IMG/VR virus record: IMGVR_UViG_3300022074_000132
Span: 1 to 38,324 of that record
Strand: one strand, 5' to 3'
DNA from: a virus
Length of the DNA: 38,324 nt
Part shown: positions 15,105-22,850 of the stretch, piece after piece
Position numbering within the stretch: position 1 is the stretch's first letter
Layout: every line of letters starts with the position of its first letter
Made by a program: the position numbers and the translations under genes
Notes under the pieces: generated by a model
The model's database searches: none
What the model was told of the DNA's origin: nothing
Seen by the model: only the letters and a program-made list of their open reading frames with translations

Positions 15105-16121
15105 ATGACAACATACAAAGAATTACGAGGATCACAAATAGAAGTGGTAGCAACCGATCCATCAAATCCTGTTGAAGGACAAGTTTGGTATAATACAACT
15201 TCTAATGTTTTAAAAGGTCAAGCGGCTACAACTGTTGGTTCGTGGAGAACTGCTAATAGTATGAATACTGCTAGAAGATTTCTAGGAGGAGCGGGCATTA
15301 ATACAGCAGCTTTATTATTTGGAGGAGAAGTTAGTGGAAGTGGTTCTGGAGTAACAGAATCTTACAATGGAACAAGTTTTACAGAAGTTAATGATTTAAA
15401 CACTGGAAGAGTTCGTATAGGAGGTGTTGGGGCAGATAATACAGCAGTTTTAGCTTTTGGTGGAAGTGGTCCTCCAACTTCACCTAATTACAAAGCAGAG
15501 ACAGAATCTTTTAATGGAACTAACTGGACTGAAGTAAACAATTTAAATGATGGAAGATGGGCTATGGCAGGTAATGCTGGAATTCAAAATGCAGCTTTAT
15601 TATTTGGAGGTGCTCCAGGAGAGGTACCCTCTTCAGGTCCTAACACAGAAGTTTGGAATGGAACAAATTGGACAGAAGTAAATAATTTAAACACTCAAAG
15701 ATCAGAAAATGCAGGATCAGGAACATATACATCTGCTTTAAGTATAGCAGGAACTCCATCTTATCCAACATCAACAGCAGTTGTGGAACAATGGAATGGA
15801 ACAAACTGGACAGAAATAACAGATGTGAATACTGGAAGAAATGATTTAGGTAGTTTAAAAGGTGGTGGAACAGTTACAGACACTATAATTTTTGGTGGAA
15901 TAAATCGTAGTGGTCCAACTATCTACGCAAATACAGAATCTTGGAACGGAACTTCATGGACTGAAACAACAGATTTAAGTACAGCAAGATATGGTCTTTC
16001 AGGATCAGGTACATCAACAGCTGCATTAGCTGCAGCAGGACTTACAACAGCAGATCAATCAATAGCAGAAGAATGGGCAGGTCCAGGTGCTGGAGTTACA
16101 AGAACGTTTACCGATTCATAA
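15105..16121 (+). CDS. Kelch-type single beta-propeller fibre protein 3
   Basis: A 338-residue paralogue with one set of six blade motifs, ending at EEWAGPGAGVTRTFTDS. The open frame reaches back to 15057, but that part overlaps the previous gene and lacks homology. The ATG at 15105 gives MTTYKELRGSQIEVVATDPS, which aligns with the N-termini of the other two kelch genes (MATYKSTVGT, MAEYKEIHGT), so I choose it although no clear ribosome site precedes it. Blades read WNGTNWTEVNNLN with more variation than in the other two. It is likely the single-propeller form from which the double forms arose, or a shortened copy. Confidence 0.8.
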   Translation: MTTYKELRGSQIEVVATDPSNPVEGQVWYNTTSNVLKGQAATTVGSWRTANSMNTARRFLGGAGINTAALLFGGEVSGSGSGVTESYNGTSFTEVNDLNTGRVRIGGVGADNTAVLAFGGSGPPTSPNYKAETESFNGTNWTEVNNLNDGRWAMAGNAGIQNAALLFGGAPGEVPSSGPNTEVWNGTNWTEVNNLNTQRSENAGSGTYTSALSIAGTPSYPTSTAVVEQWNGTNWTEITDVNTGRNDLGSLKGGGTVTDTIIFGGINRSGPTIYANTESWNGTSWTETTDLSTARYGLSGSGTSTAALAAAGLTTADQSIAEEWAGPGAGVTRTFTDS

Positions 16122-16158
16122 GACTTGTAATATATTTTAATTAATATATATTAGTCTT
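16120..16158 (+). terminator. AT-rich hairpin closing the fibre operon (possible terminator)
   Basis: AAGACT (16120-16125) pairs perfectly with AGTCTT (16153-16158). After a three-base bulge, AATATAT pairs with ATATATT inside, leaving an AT-rich loop. The stem overlaps the stop codon of the third kelch gene. It lacks a clear T-tract, so a terminator is only one reading; a processing site or an operator for the following genes is possible. Confidence 0.45.
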
Positions 16159-16177
16159 AACTATAAAGGATAAAGCT

Positions 16178-16855
16178 ATGAAAAAAGACGTTAAAGAAGT
16201 TATACAAGGTGAAGAACCACATTTAAATAATCTATTAACAACTGAAGATCTATCATCGTTTAAAGGTATGGTAGACGAGCTTCGTGATACATGGACCAAG
16301 AAACAAATGTTTCGAACAGAAACAGAAGCTAGGTTTTCTGTACTACAGGACAATCGTTATCCAACTAAAGCATCAAAATACTGGCAGTGCGTTAGAGAAC
16401 AATCATCATACTTAGATAATCTAATGACATTATCTTTTGACTATAGAAGAAATGAAGCAAAGATTAAATGGTTAGAAGGTAAAGTTGAAAAAGAAGAAGA
16501 TGAATATAAAAAAACTAAATATAAAATAGATTTAGATGAAGCTATATTTGGTAAAGCTTCTATGGAGAAAGTTGCTAAACATAGAATGAGAGAAATTAAA
16601 ATGTGGTCTAAATTAAAAGGTGAATTTAATGATGGATCGTTTAATGATAAAGATGTTAATCAACATCAGTTAGAATCTTATGGATTGCAATACCATGAAA
16701 AAGCAAAAACGTTAAATCAAAACTCATCAGAGGCTGAAGTTTTTAATGTAATGGGTCAACTACAATCATTACAAAGAATTAAAAAGTCTGGTGAATTAGA
16801 AAGTAGTTATCAAGAGAAAGAACAAATTGAACAACATGGGAAACCAAAACCGTAA
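16178..16855 (+). CDS. Coiled-coil protein of unknown function
   Basis: A 225-residue, charged, almost wholly helical protein. Residues about 50-145 are Lys/Glu/Arg-rich (YRRNEAKIKWLEGKVEKEED and on) and predicted coiled coil. The region around WTKKQMFRTETEARFSVLQD and KYWQCVREQSSYL is the most conserved-looking part. It has no membrane segment. I have seen related proteins in marine phages beside fibre and oxygenase genes, without known function. AAAGGA is placed about eight bases before the ATG. It overlaps the sulfotransferase start by 20 bases, tying it to the cassette that follows. Confidence 0.65.
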   Translation: MKKDVKEVIQGEEPHLNNLLTTEDLSSFKGMVDELRDTWTKKQMFRTETEARFSVLQDNRYPTKASKYWQCVREQSSYLDNLMTLSFDYRRNEAKIKWLEGKVEKEEDEYKKTKYKIDLDEAIFGKASMEKVAKHRMREIKMWSKLKGEFNDGSFNDKDVNQHQLESYGLQYHEKAKTLNQNSSEAEVFNVMGQLQSLQRIKKSGELESSYQEKEQIEQHGKPKP

Positions 16856-17627
16856 GTTATTTTTTTTAGTTGCATTACCTAGATCTGGAAATACTTTATT
16901 TACGAGCATTATTAATCAAAATTCAGAGATAGCTTGCACAGCTAATTCTGTAACTTTAGAAATAATGAAAAACATTTTTTTAATAAAAATGACAGACACC
17001 TTTCAAAATTTTCCTGATCACAGATCTTTAGATAATGTGTTAGATAATGTGTATGATTTATATTATAAAGACTGGCCTCAAAAAATAATTATAGACCGTG
17101 GACCTGTAATGACAAGTGGTAATCCTGGAAATTTTGAATTAATGCAAAAACATTTTAAACATGGTTTTAAATGCATTATTTTATTAAGAGATTTAATGGA
17201 TGTGTTTGCAAGTTATATGCAGTGGTATACAGAAAACCCTAGTTCATTTGTAAATAAATTAGGATTTAATGATGAAGAAAAATTACTAGCTTTAATGAAA
17301 GAAAATGGTGCTATTGTAAAAGAACTTAAAGCTATTCAAAATTCATATAATTATCCTAACCTATGTCATTATGTACGATATGATGATATGGTTTCAAATC
17401 CTGAACAAGAGTTTAGAAAAATTTATAACTTTATAGATGAACCTTATTTTAATCATTACTTTGATAATTTAAATCAAGTTAAAATAAACGGTTTGTCTTA
17501 CGATGATAAAATAGTTGGTGATAATATGCATAAACTATTTGATGGACCTGTTAGAAAAGTATACAATCCTTACATAGAAAAAATACCAAAAAATATTAGA
17601 GAAAGATATGAACACATTAAAATTTGA
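16836..17627 (+). CDS. Putative PAPS-dependent sulfotransferase
   Basis: A 263-residue protein. The open frame reaches TTG 16827, but ATG 16836 is the better start. LVALPRSGNTLFTSII (residues 11-26) matches the 5'-phosphosulfate loop of PAPS-dependent sulfotransferases, with the PRSGNT turn at 15-20. CIILLRDLMDVFASYMQWY (113-131) matches the 3'-phosphate loop, with R118 and S126 in the expected places. The C-terminal third contains the usual VRYDDMVSNPEQEFRKIYNFI segment that follows in this family. The reaction would move sulfate from PAPS to a hydroxyl or amine on a glycan, protein or small molecule. PAPS would come from the host. It is coupled to five putative oxygenases downstream. Confidence 0.85.
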   Translation: MGNQNRKLFFLVALPRSGNTLFTSIINQNSEIACTANSVTLEIMKNIFLIKMTDTFQNFPDHRSLDNVLDNVYDLYYKDWPQKIIIDRGPVMTSGNPGNFELMQKHFKHGFKCIILLRDLMDVFASYMQWYTENPSSFVNKLGFNDEEKLLALMKENGAIVKELKAIQNSYNYPNLCHYVRYDDMVSNPEQEFRKIYNFIDEPYFNHYFDNLNQVKINGLSYDDKIVGDNMHKLFDGPVRKVYNPYIEKIPKNIRERYEHIKI

Positions 17628-18267
17628 TTTTGTATTTTTAGGTCAGTCGGTTTTAAAGTATCAAGTACCGCTTGATATATTTACTACAATTAATCAAATC
17701 TACGAACAAAATTTTCATAACCTTGCCCCTGCAAACGAACAATTAGTGGGTAAGATAAAGAACGAACATTCATTGTTTTATCATGGTCAAGATGAGTCTA
17801 AAATGAAAAACCATAATATGTTACCTAGAAATGTTACAGATTATTTTATGCAAATATTTAGACACTATCTAGCATTTAATAAAATTAGAGATTATGAAAC
17901 TCATTTAAATTCTATTTGGGTTAATGAAATGAAACAACATGAATACAATCCTACACATATTCATAGAGGTATGTTATTTACTGGATTGTCTAGTGTAATG
18001 ATTTTAAAACTACCATCAACATATGGTAAAGAATATTCAGCAGAACACATACAACAAAATGGTAGACTACAAATATTAGGTGCAGCTAATGGTCAGTTTG
18101 CTAAAATAGATTATCAGCCACCAATGGATCTTAGAGATTTTTATATATTTCCATATGACATGAGACACTGTGTATATCCTTTTAATGGAACTAATGAAAC
18201 TAGACGAACACTAGCTGCAAATTGTGATGTAAAATTTGATCCTATTAGAAATAGAGGAGCTACTTAA
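17608..18267 (+). CDS. Putative Fe(II)/2-oxoglutarate oxygenase 1
   Basis: A 219-residue protein whose last half has the layout of a double-stranded beta-helix oxygenase: NPTHIHRGMLFTGLSSVMIL (residues 114-133) with H117 and H119, then FYIFPYDMRHCVYPF (178-192) with H187, and NETRRTLAANCDV (196-208) with R199 or R200 as 2-oxoglutarate-binding candidate. Similar His-x-His arrangements occur in the TIGR02466-type family, to which the enzyme at 19428 also belongs. The iron-binding set is incomplete in the classical sense (no clear His-x-Asp), so the call is less secure than for its neighbours. It overlaps the sulfotransferase gene by 20 bases and joins the next gene by one base. Confidence 0.65.
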   Translation: MNTLKFDFVFLGQSVLKYQVPLDIFTTINQIYEQNFHNLAPANEQLVGKIKNEHSLFYHGQDESKMKNHNMLPRNVTDYFMQIFRHYLAFNKIRDYETHLNSIWVNEMKQHEYNPTHIHRGMLFTGLSSVMILKLPSTYGKEYSAEHIQQNGRLQILGAANGQFAKIDYQPPMDLRDFYIFPYDMRHCVYPFNGTNETRRTLAANCDVKFDPIRNRGAT

Positions 18268-18845
18268 TGGATAAACAATATTACATAGATAATCATATAG
18301 GTATATTTAAAAACTTTATGCCAAACGAATTGATAGATGATTATAGAAATTATTTTAATAAGTGTGAACAACAAGGTGCAGTGTATCCAAGGCATGTAGA
18401 TGAGATGTTAGTAGCCGATAATGCAATCGATACCATTAGAGACACCAATGTCCCTATGACTTATAACAACAAACCTTTTATAGATATGTTTTTTAAAGAT
18501 GTGTATCCTTTGTATGTTCAAAAATATTCTTTTTTAAAAAAATTAGCGACACATAATATACTTGAAGTTAAAATACAAAAAACTAAAGTAGGTGAAGGTT
18601 ATCATTTTTGGCATTGTGAGAATGCAGAGATGAAAGCAAGAAACAGAATACTGGCTTTTATGATATACCTTAATGATGTAACCGAAGGTGGAGAGACAGA
18701 ATTTTTATATCAAAAGTGTAGATTCAAACCAGAAAAAAATACTATGTTAGTTTGGCCAGCACAATTTACACATGTTCACAGAGGAAACCCACCTTTGTCG
18801 AATGATAAATATATAATAACAGGATGGGTAGAATACGGATATTAA
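18267..18845 (+). CDS. Putative Fe(II)/2-oxoglutarate oxygenase 2 (prolyl-hydroxylase type)
   Basis: A 192-residue protein with the outline of a prolyl-4-hydroxylase-type 2-oxoglutarate oxygenase. GYHFWHCENAEMKARNRILA (residues 111-130) supplies H116-x-E118 as first iron ligands (Glu in place of the usual Asp). FMIYLNDVTEGGETEFLYQK (131-150) is the characteristic strand pair with GGETEF. MLVWPAQFTHVHRGNPP (160-176) supplies H169, and K181 in DKYIITGW would bind 2-oxoglutarate. It would use O2 and 2-oxoglutarate to hydroxylate a protein side chain or small molecule. The gene overlaps the preceding one by one base and is one base apart from the next. Confidence 0.83.
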   Translation: MDKQYYIDNHIGIFKNFMPNELIDDYRNYFNKCEQQGAVYPRHVDEMLVADNAIDTIRDTNVPMTYNNKPFIDMFFKDVYPLYVQKYSFLKKLATHNILEVKIQKTKVGEGYHFWHCENAEMKARNRILAFMIYLNDVTEGGETEFLYQKCRFKPEKNTMLVWPAQFTHVHRGNPPLSNDKYIITGWVEYGY

Positions 18846-18846
18846 T

Positions 18847-19431
18847 ATGATTACAGAACCACGTTGGAAATCTTACATAGTAGAAACCACACAACCAATC
18901 TTTACACCTAAACAATGTCAAATGATTATTGAAGCTGGACGTTCTGAACCTCGAAATAATGCTGAAGTTGGAAGTGATAAAGGAATTAAAGGTGGTCAAG
19001 TAGATACTAAAACTAGAACCTCACATATTAGTTGGATACCATTTAAAAAAATGGGAGATATGTATAAAGATATTGAGCGCATTATGAAAACTACAAACGG
19101 TAATCATTTTGGTTTTGATGGAATGACTATAACTGAAATGGCACAATACACCGAGTATCCAGAAGGAGGATTCTATGATTGGCATGTAGATAATGATGTG
19201 AACATGCAACACGAGCCACCTGTAAGAAAAATATCTATGACTTGTTTACTATCACCAGAATCAGAGTTTGAAGGCGGTGACTTAGAACTTCAAGCTGAAG
19301 GTAAAGTTGCAAAAATAAAACAAGGGCATGCAATATTTTTTGCATCATTTATTAGACATAGAGTTAAACCAGTTATACGTGGCAACAGAAAATCTTTAGT
19401 TATGTGGTTTGGAGGCACGCCATTTAAATGA
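18847..19431 (+). CDS. Putative Fe(II)/2-oxoglutarate oxygenase 3 (PKHD type)
   Basis: A 194-residue protein close to PKHD-type hydroxylases (PiuC/YbiX group). The ligand set is complete: H113-V-D115 in FYDWHVDNDV, H171 in FIRHRVKPV, and R181 in GNRKSLVMWFGG. The pair RKISMTCLLSPESEFEGGDL (residues 127-146) is the expected beta-helix core. These enzymes hydroxylate peptidyl or small substrates with O2 and 2-oxoglutarate; the substrate here is unknown. It begins one base after oxygenase 2 and its stop overlaps the start of oxygenase 4 (ATGA type), so the genes are translated together. Confidence 0.9.
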   Translation: MITEPRWKSYIVETTQPIFTPKQCQMIIEAGRSEPRNNAEVGSDKGIKGGQVDTKTRTSHISWIPFKKMGDMYKDIERIMKTTNGNHFGFDGMTITEMAQYTEYPEGGFYDWHVDNDVNMQHEPPVRKISMTCLLSPESEFEGGDLELQAEGKVAKIKQGHAIFFASFIRHRVKPVIRGNRKSLVMWFGGTPFK

Positions 19432-20015
19432 TGATTAAAGCTGCATACTTTCCAACAATTATATATGCTAAAGATGTAAATTTAGACAACAGACTTTTTG
19501 AAAAAGAAGTTCTTGCTTGGGCGGATAAAGACAAAGGAGTCAAACGAACTAACATGAATGGCTGGCATAGTGCAACTAATATGCATGAGATACCAGTGTT
19601 TAAACCATTAGTTAATGAATTATTTAAAATGCAAAAAGAAGTATTTCAAGAAGAGTGGCTAGAGAGCGAACCTTATATGGGAAATATGTGGGCTAATATA
19701 AATCCACCAGGTGGATATAACAGACCACACTTACATCCAAATTCTCATTACAGTGGTGTATACTATATTAAAGCACCTAAAAACTCTGGACAGATAATAT
19801 TTAACGAACCAAGATCAAGTGCACATATGGTTATGCCAAGAAGAAAAGAAGGCACACCTCCCTCACATTTGTGGAGAGAAGTTAGAGTAGATCCGTTAGA
19901 AGGTAGAATAGTTATATTTCCTGCATGGCTTTGGCATTGTGTTGACCCAAATGAAAGCGATGAGATAAGAATATCAGTATCGTTTAATTTTTTACAGAAA
20001 GGTTTTAATGTTTAA
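19428..20015 (+). CDS. Putative Fe(II)/2-oxoglutarate oxygenase 4 (TIGR02466 type)
   Basis: A 195-residue protein that fits the TIGR02466 family of putative 2-oxoglutarate oxygenases. Its pattern is MWANINPPGGYNRPHLHPNS (residues 87-106) with H101 and H103, HYSGVYYIKAPKNSGQIIF (107-125), EPRSSAH, then GRIVIFPAWLWHCVDP (159-174) with H170, and RISVSFN with R181. It is of typical family length. The start at 19428 overlaps the previous stop by four bases; a second ATG follows at once. The eight-base overlap with the next gene continues the tight coupling of the cassette. Confidence 0.87.
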   Translation: MMIKAAYFPTIIYAKDVNLDNRLFEKEVLAWADKDKGVKRTNMNGWHSATNMHEIPVFKPLVNELFKMQKEVFQEEWLESEPYMGNMWANINPPGGYNRPHLHPNSHYSGVYYIKAPKNSGQIIFNEPRSSAHMVMPRRKEGTPPSHLWREVRVDPLEGRIVIFPAWLWHCVDPNESDEIRISVSFNFLQKGFNV

Positions 20016-20655
20016 AGACTATAAATATCAAGTAATAAAGAATGCTGTATCTTACGATCTAGCTAACTTTATATTAAACTATTTTTTACTTAAAAGAGAT
20101 GCAACAGCTTTTATGTATAAACATAACATACATTCACAGTCACCGATACTTGGAACATGGACCGATAAACAGATACCAAATACTTATTCATGTTATGCTG
20201 ATTTTGTTATGGAAACACTTATGGTTAAGATGTTACCAGTAATGAAAAAACATACTGGTTTAGATTTAATACCAACATACTCTTATGCTAGAGCCTATAA
20301 AAAAGGTGATGAACTTAGAAGACATAAAGACAGACCTAGTTGTGAGATTTCTACAACAGTTAATCTAGGTGGAGATCCTTGGCCTATATTTATCGATGGC
20401 ACAGGGTCTAATAACGTCATAGATGAGTATAAGAACATACATAAACCCAACGCTCCAAAAGGCACAAAAGTCTTGCTTGAAGTAGGTGATATGCTAGTAT
20501 ATAGTGGTTGCGAACTCGAACATTGGCGAGAGCCTTTTGACGGGAACATTTGCGGTCAAGTATTTCTACATTATAATCATGTAAATGGCCCATTTGCTGA
20601 TAAGAATAGATTTGATGGCAGAGCTATGCTAGGTTTACCATCAGGTATAAAATAG
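20008..20655 (+). CDS. Putative Fe(II)/2-oxoglutarate oxygenase 5
   Basis: A 215-residue protein resembling oxygenases common in marine cyanophages. YARAYKKGDELRRHKDRPSC (residues 93-112) gives H106-K-D108. STTVNLGGDPWPIFIDG follows as a core strand pair. GDMLVYSGCELEHWREPFDG (160-179) gives H172. After this, GQVFLHYNHVNGP ends the fold, with Q184 near the usual 2-oxoglutarate Arg position, which is a difference from the classical pattern and may mark another co-substrate geometry. The substrate is unknown. It is the last gene of the cassette; the gp10-like tail gene begins 17 bases later. Confidence 0.83.
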   Translation: MFKDYKYQVIKNAVSYDLANFILNYFLLKRDATAFMYKHNIHSQSPILGTWTDKQIPNTYSCYADFVMETLMVKMLPVMKKHTGLDLIPTYSYARAYKKGDELRRHKDRPSCEISTTVNLGGDPWPIFIDGTGSNNVIDEYKNIHKPNAPKGTKVLLEVGDMLVYSGCELEHWREPFDGNICGQVFLHYNHVNGPFADKNRFDGRAMLGLPSGIK

Positions 20656-20672
20656 TATTATAATGGAGTCAT

Positions 20673-22850
20673 ATGCTACAAAAGATAGGGTTTCAGCCTG
20701 GTATCAACAAACAATTAACACCTACTGGAGCAGAAGGTCAATGGACTGACTGTGATAATGTACGTTTTAGATATGGCACACCTGAAAAAATAGGTGGTTG
20801 GAAACAATTAGGAGATGATGCACTAACTGGTGCAGGTAGAGGACTTCATCATTTTGTAAATAGTAAAGCTAGAAAATACGCAATCATTGGCACTAACAGA
20901 ATTTTATATGCATATTCAGGGGGTGTATTTTATGACATTCATCCTATTAAATCTACAACAACGCTTACAAGTGCATTCACCACGACCAACGGATCAGCAA
21001 CTGTTACAATAACATTTAGTTCTCCACATAATATAAGCGCACAAGATATTGTCTTATTAGATAATTTTAGTTCAATAACTAATTCTAATTATAGTGCATC
21101 TGATTTTGATGATAAAAAATTTATGGTAACAACTGTGCCTACAAGTACAACTATTACAATTACAATGCCAGCAAACGAATCAGGATCTGGTGCAACAACA
21201 TCAGGTGGTATTAGAGTACAACATTATTATCCTGTAGGACCAGCTGTACAAGCACAAGGTTTTGGTTGGTCACTTGGATCATGGGGTGGTGAAGTAGCGG
21301 GTGAACCTACAACTACATTAACAAATGGTATAAATAGTTCTGTTACAACAGGAATTATATTGGGTGATGTATCTCAGTTTCCAGATGCAGGTACAAACTT
21401 TATAAAAATAGACAACGAAGAAATTTCATACACAGGTATATCTGGTAACGAACTTACAGGTGTTACAAGAGAAGTTAGAGGAACTTCTGCTGCAGCCCAT
21501 AGTGGAGGTGCAACAGTTACTAGTACAACAAACTTTGTAGCATGGGGAGAAGCTGCATCAGGTGATTTAGTTCTTGAACCTGGTATGTGGTCATTGGATA
21601 ATTTTGGTGACAAAGCCATATGTTTAATTCACGATAGTGCTGTTTTTGAATGGAACTCTGCAGCAACAAATGCAGAGACTATCAGAGCAAGTATTATATC
21701 TGGTGCACCAACAGCATCACGTCATATGTTAGTATCTACACCTGATAGACACTTAGTATTCTTTGGAACAGAAACGACGATTGGAGATACATCAACACAA
21801 GATGATATGTTTATTAGGTTCTCGGACCAAGAAGATATTAATACTTATACACCTACAGCAACCAATACAGCTGGTACACAAAGACTGGCCGACGGATCAC
21901 AGATCAGAGGAGCAATCAGAGGTAGAGATGCAATCTACGTTTGGACTGACACTGCATTGTTCACACAACGTTTTGTTGGTCAACCATTTACTTTTGCCTT
22001 TGCACAAGTAGGTACTAACTGTGGACTTGCTGGACAGAACGCATGTGTTGAAGTTGATGGTGCTGCGTACTGGATGTCAGAGAATGGTTTCTTTAGATAT
22101 GCTGGTAAACTAGAATCATTGCCATGTTTAGTAGAAGACTTTGTTTACGATAATATAAATTTAGAATCTGGTAATCAGATGGTATCCGCTGGATTAAATA
22201 ATTTGTTTGGTGAAGTTATTTGGTTTTATCCAACTACAGGATCATCAGTAGTTAATAGACAAGTTACATATAATTATTTTGATTCATCACCACAAAGACC
22301 TGTATGGACTGTTGGATCTTTAGCTAGAACTATGTGGGAAGATTCTGCAGTATTTGGTAACCCACATGCTTTATCTTATGAAGCAGGAACCGATACATCT
22401 TTTGATGTTGTGGGTAATACAGAAGGTAGAACAATATACTATCAACACGAAACAGGAACTGATCAAGTTCAAGGTGGTGCAACTACAGCAATTGTTGCTA
22501 GCATTGAATCAGGTGACTTTGATATTACTCAAAGAATAGTAGGTAATCAACAAACAGGAATAGCTGATACTAGGGGAGATGGTGAGTATCTTATGAAGAT
22601 TAGAAGATTTGTGCCTGACTTTATATCACAAACTGGATCAACAAGAATTACATTTAATCTACGCGATTTTCCTAATGATTCACAATCAAGCTCTCCATTA
22701 GGGCCATTTGATATAACATCTAGCACAAAAAAAATAGATACAAGAGCGCGTGCACGTGCTATAGCTTTAAAAATATCTAATACAACAACTAATCAAAGTT
22801 GGAAATTAGGTACGTTCAGATTAGATATACAACCAGACGGAAGACGATAA
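20673..22850 (+). CDS. Tail protein, P22 gp10-like (packaged DNA stabilisation)
   Basis: A 725-residue protein with the N-terminal signature of the P22 gp10 family: IGFQPGINKQLTPTGAEGQW followed by DCDNVRFRYGTPEKIGGW. In P22, gp10 forms the tail hub that closes the channel after packaging. This copy is longer than P22 gp10 (472), with inserted segments such as the SVTTGIILGDVSQFPDAG to GVTREVRGTSAAAHSGG block (residues about 215-285). The C-terminal half contains GAIRGRDAIYVWTDTALFTQ and YWMSENGFFRYAGKLESLP, also typical. It follows the oxygenase cassette by 17 bases and overlaps the next gene by one base (TAATG). Confidence 0.85.
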   Translation: MLQKIGFQPGINKQLTPTGAEGQWTDCDNVRFRYGTPEKIGGWKQLGDDALTGAGRGLHHFVNSKARKYAIIGTNRILYAYSGGVFYDIHPIKSTTTLTSAFTTTNGSATVTITFSSPHNISAQDIVLLDNFSSITNSNYSASDFDDKKFMVTTVPTSTTITITMPANESGSGATTSGGIRVQHYYPVGPAVQAQGFGWSLGSWGGEVAGEPTTTLTNGINSSVTTGIILGDVSQFPDAGTNFIKIDNEEISYTGISGNELTGVTREVRGTSAAAHSGGATVTSTTNFVAWGEAASGDLVLEPGMWSLDNFGDKAICLIHDSAVFEWNSAATNAETIRASIISGAPTASRHMLVSTPDRHLVFFGTETTIGDTSTQDDMFIRFSDQEDINTYTPTATNTAGTQRLADGSQIRGAIRGRDAIYVWTDTALFTQRFVGQPFTFAFAQVGTNCGLAGQNACVEVDGAAYWMSENGFFRYAGKLESLPCLVEDFVYDNINLESGNQMVSAGLNNLFGEVIWFYPTTGSSVVNRQVTYNYFDSSPQRPVWTVGSLARTMWEDSAVFGNPHALSYEAGTDTSFDVVGNTEGRTIYYQHETGTDQVQGGATTAIVASIESGDFDITQRIVGNQQTGIADTRGDGEYLMKIRRFVPDFISQTGSTRITFNLRDFPNDSQSSSPLGPFDITSSTKKIDTRARARAIALKISNTTTNQSWKLGTFRLDIQPDGRR

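Larger units (their letters stand above)
11290..16090 (+). repeat. Kelch-coding repeat field across three genes
   Basis: About 30 blade-coding units of roughly 140-150 bases are spread over three neighbouring genes. Their cores share the 11-base string TGGACTGAAGT at a dozen or more places, usually preceded by codons for WNGTN. Between the cores the DNA diverges strongly. The field is broken only by the unrelated 102-residue gene. Repeats of this kind can recombine with each other. Spacing is regular but the units are coding and not CRISPR-like. Confidence 0.8.

Noticed and set aside
11290-16090. CRISPR-like regularly spaced repeats
   Set aside because: The repeats are in frame, degenerate, and encode kelch blades with a fixed spacing set by the protein; no cas genes or leader are present.
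11290-16090. Diversity-generating retroelement
   Set aside because: No reverse transcriptase, no template repeat and no adenine-specific substitution pattern was seen.
11290-16090. NGT and NWT sequons in every blade as N-glycosylation sites
   Set aside because: Most marine bacteria lack a general N-glycosylation system and the residues fit the kelch core. I only keep the recurring Asn as background to the oxygenase hypothesis.
22799-22849. Earlier start (TTG) for the 22850 gene
   Set aside because: It overlaps the gp10-like gene, while ATG 22850 gives the standard TAATG coupling seen throughout this region.
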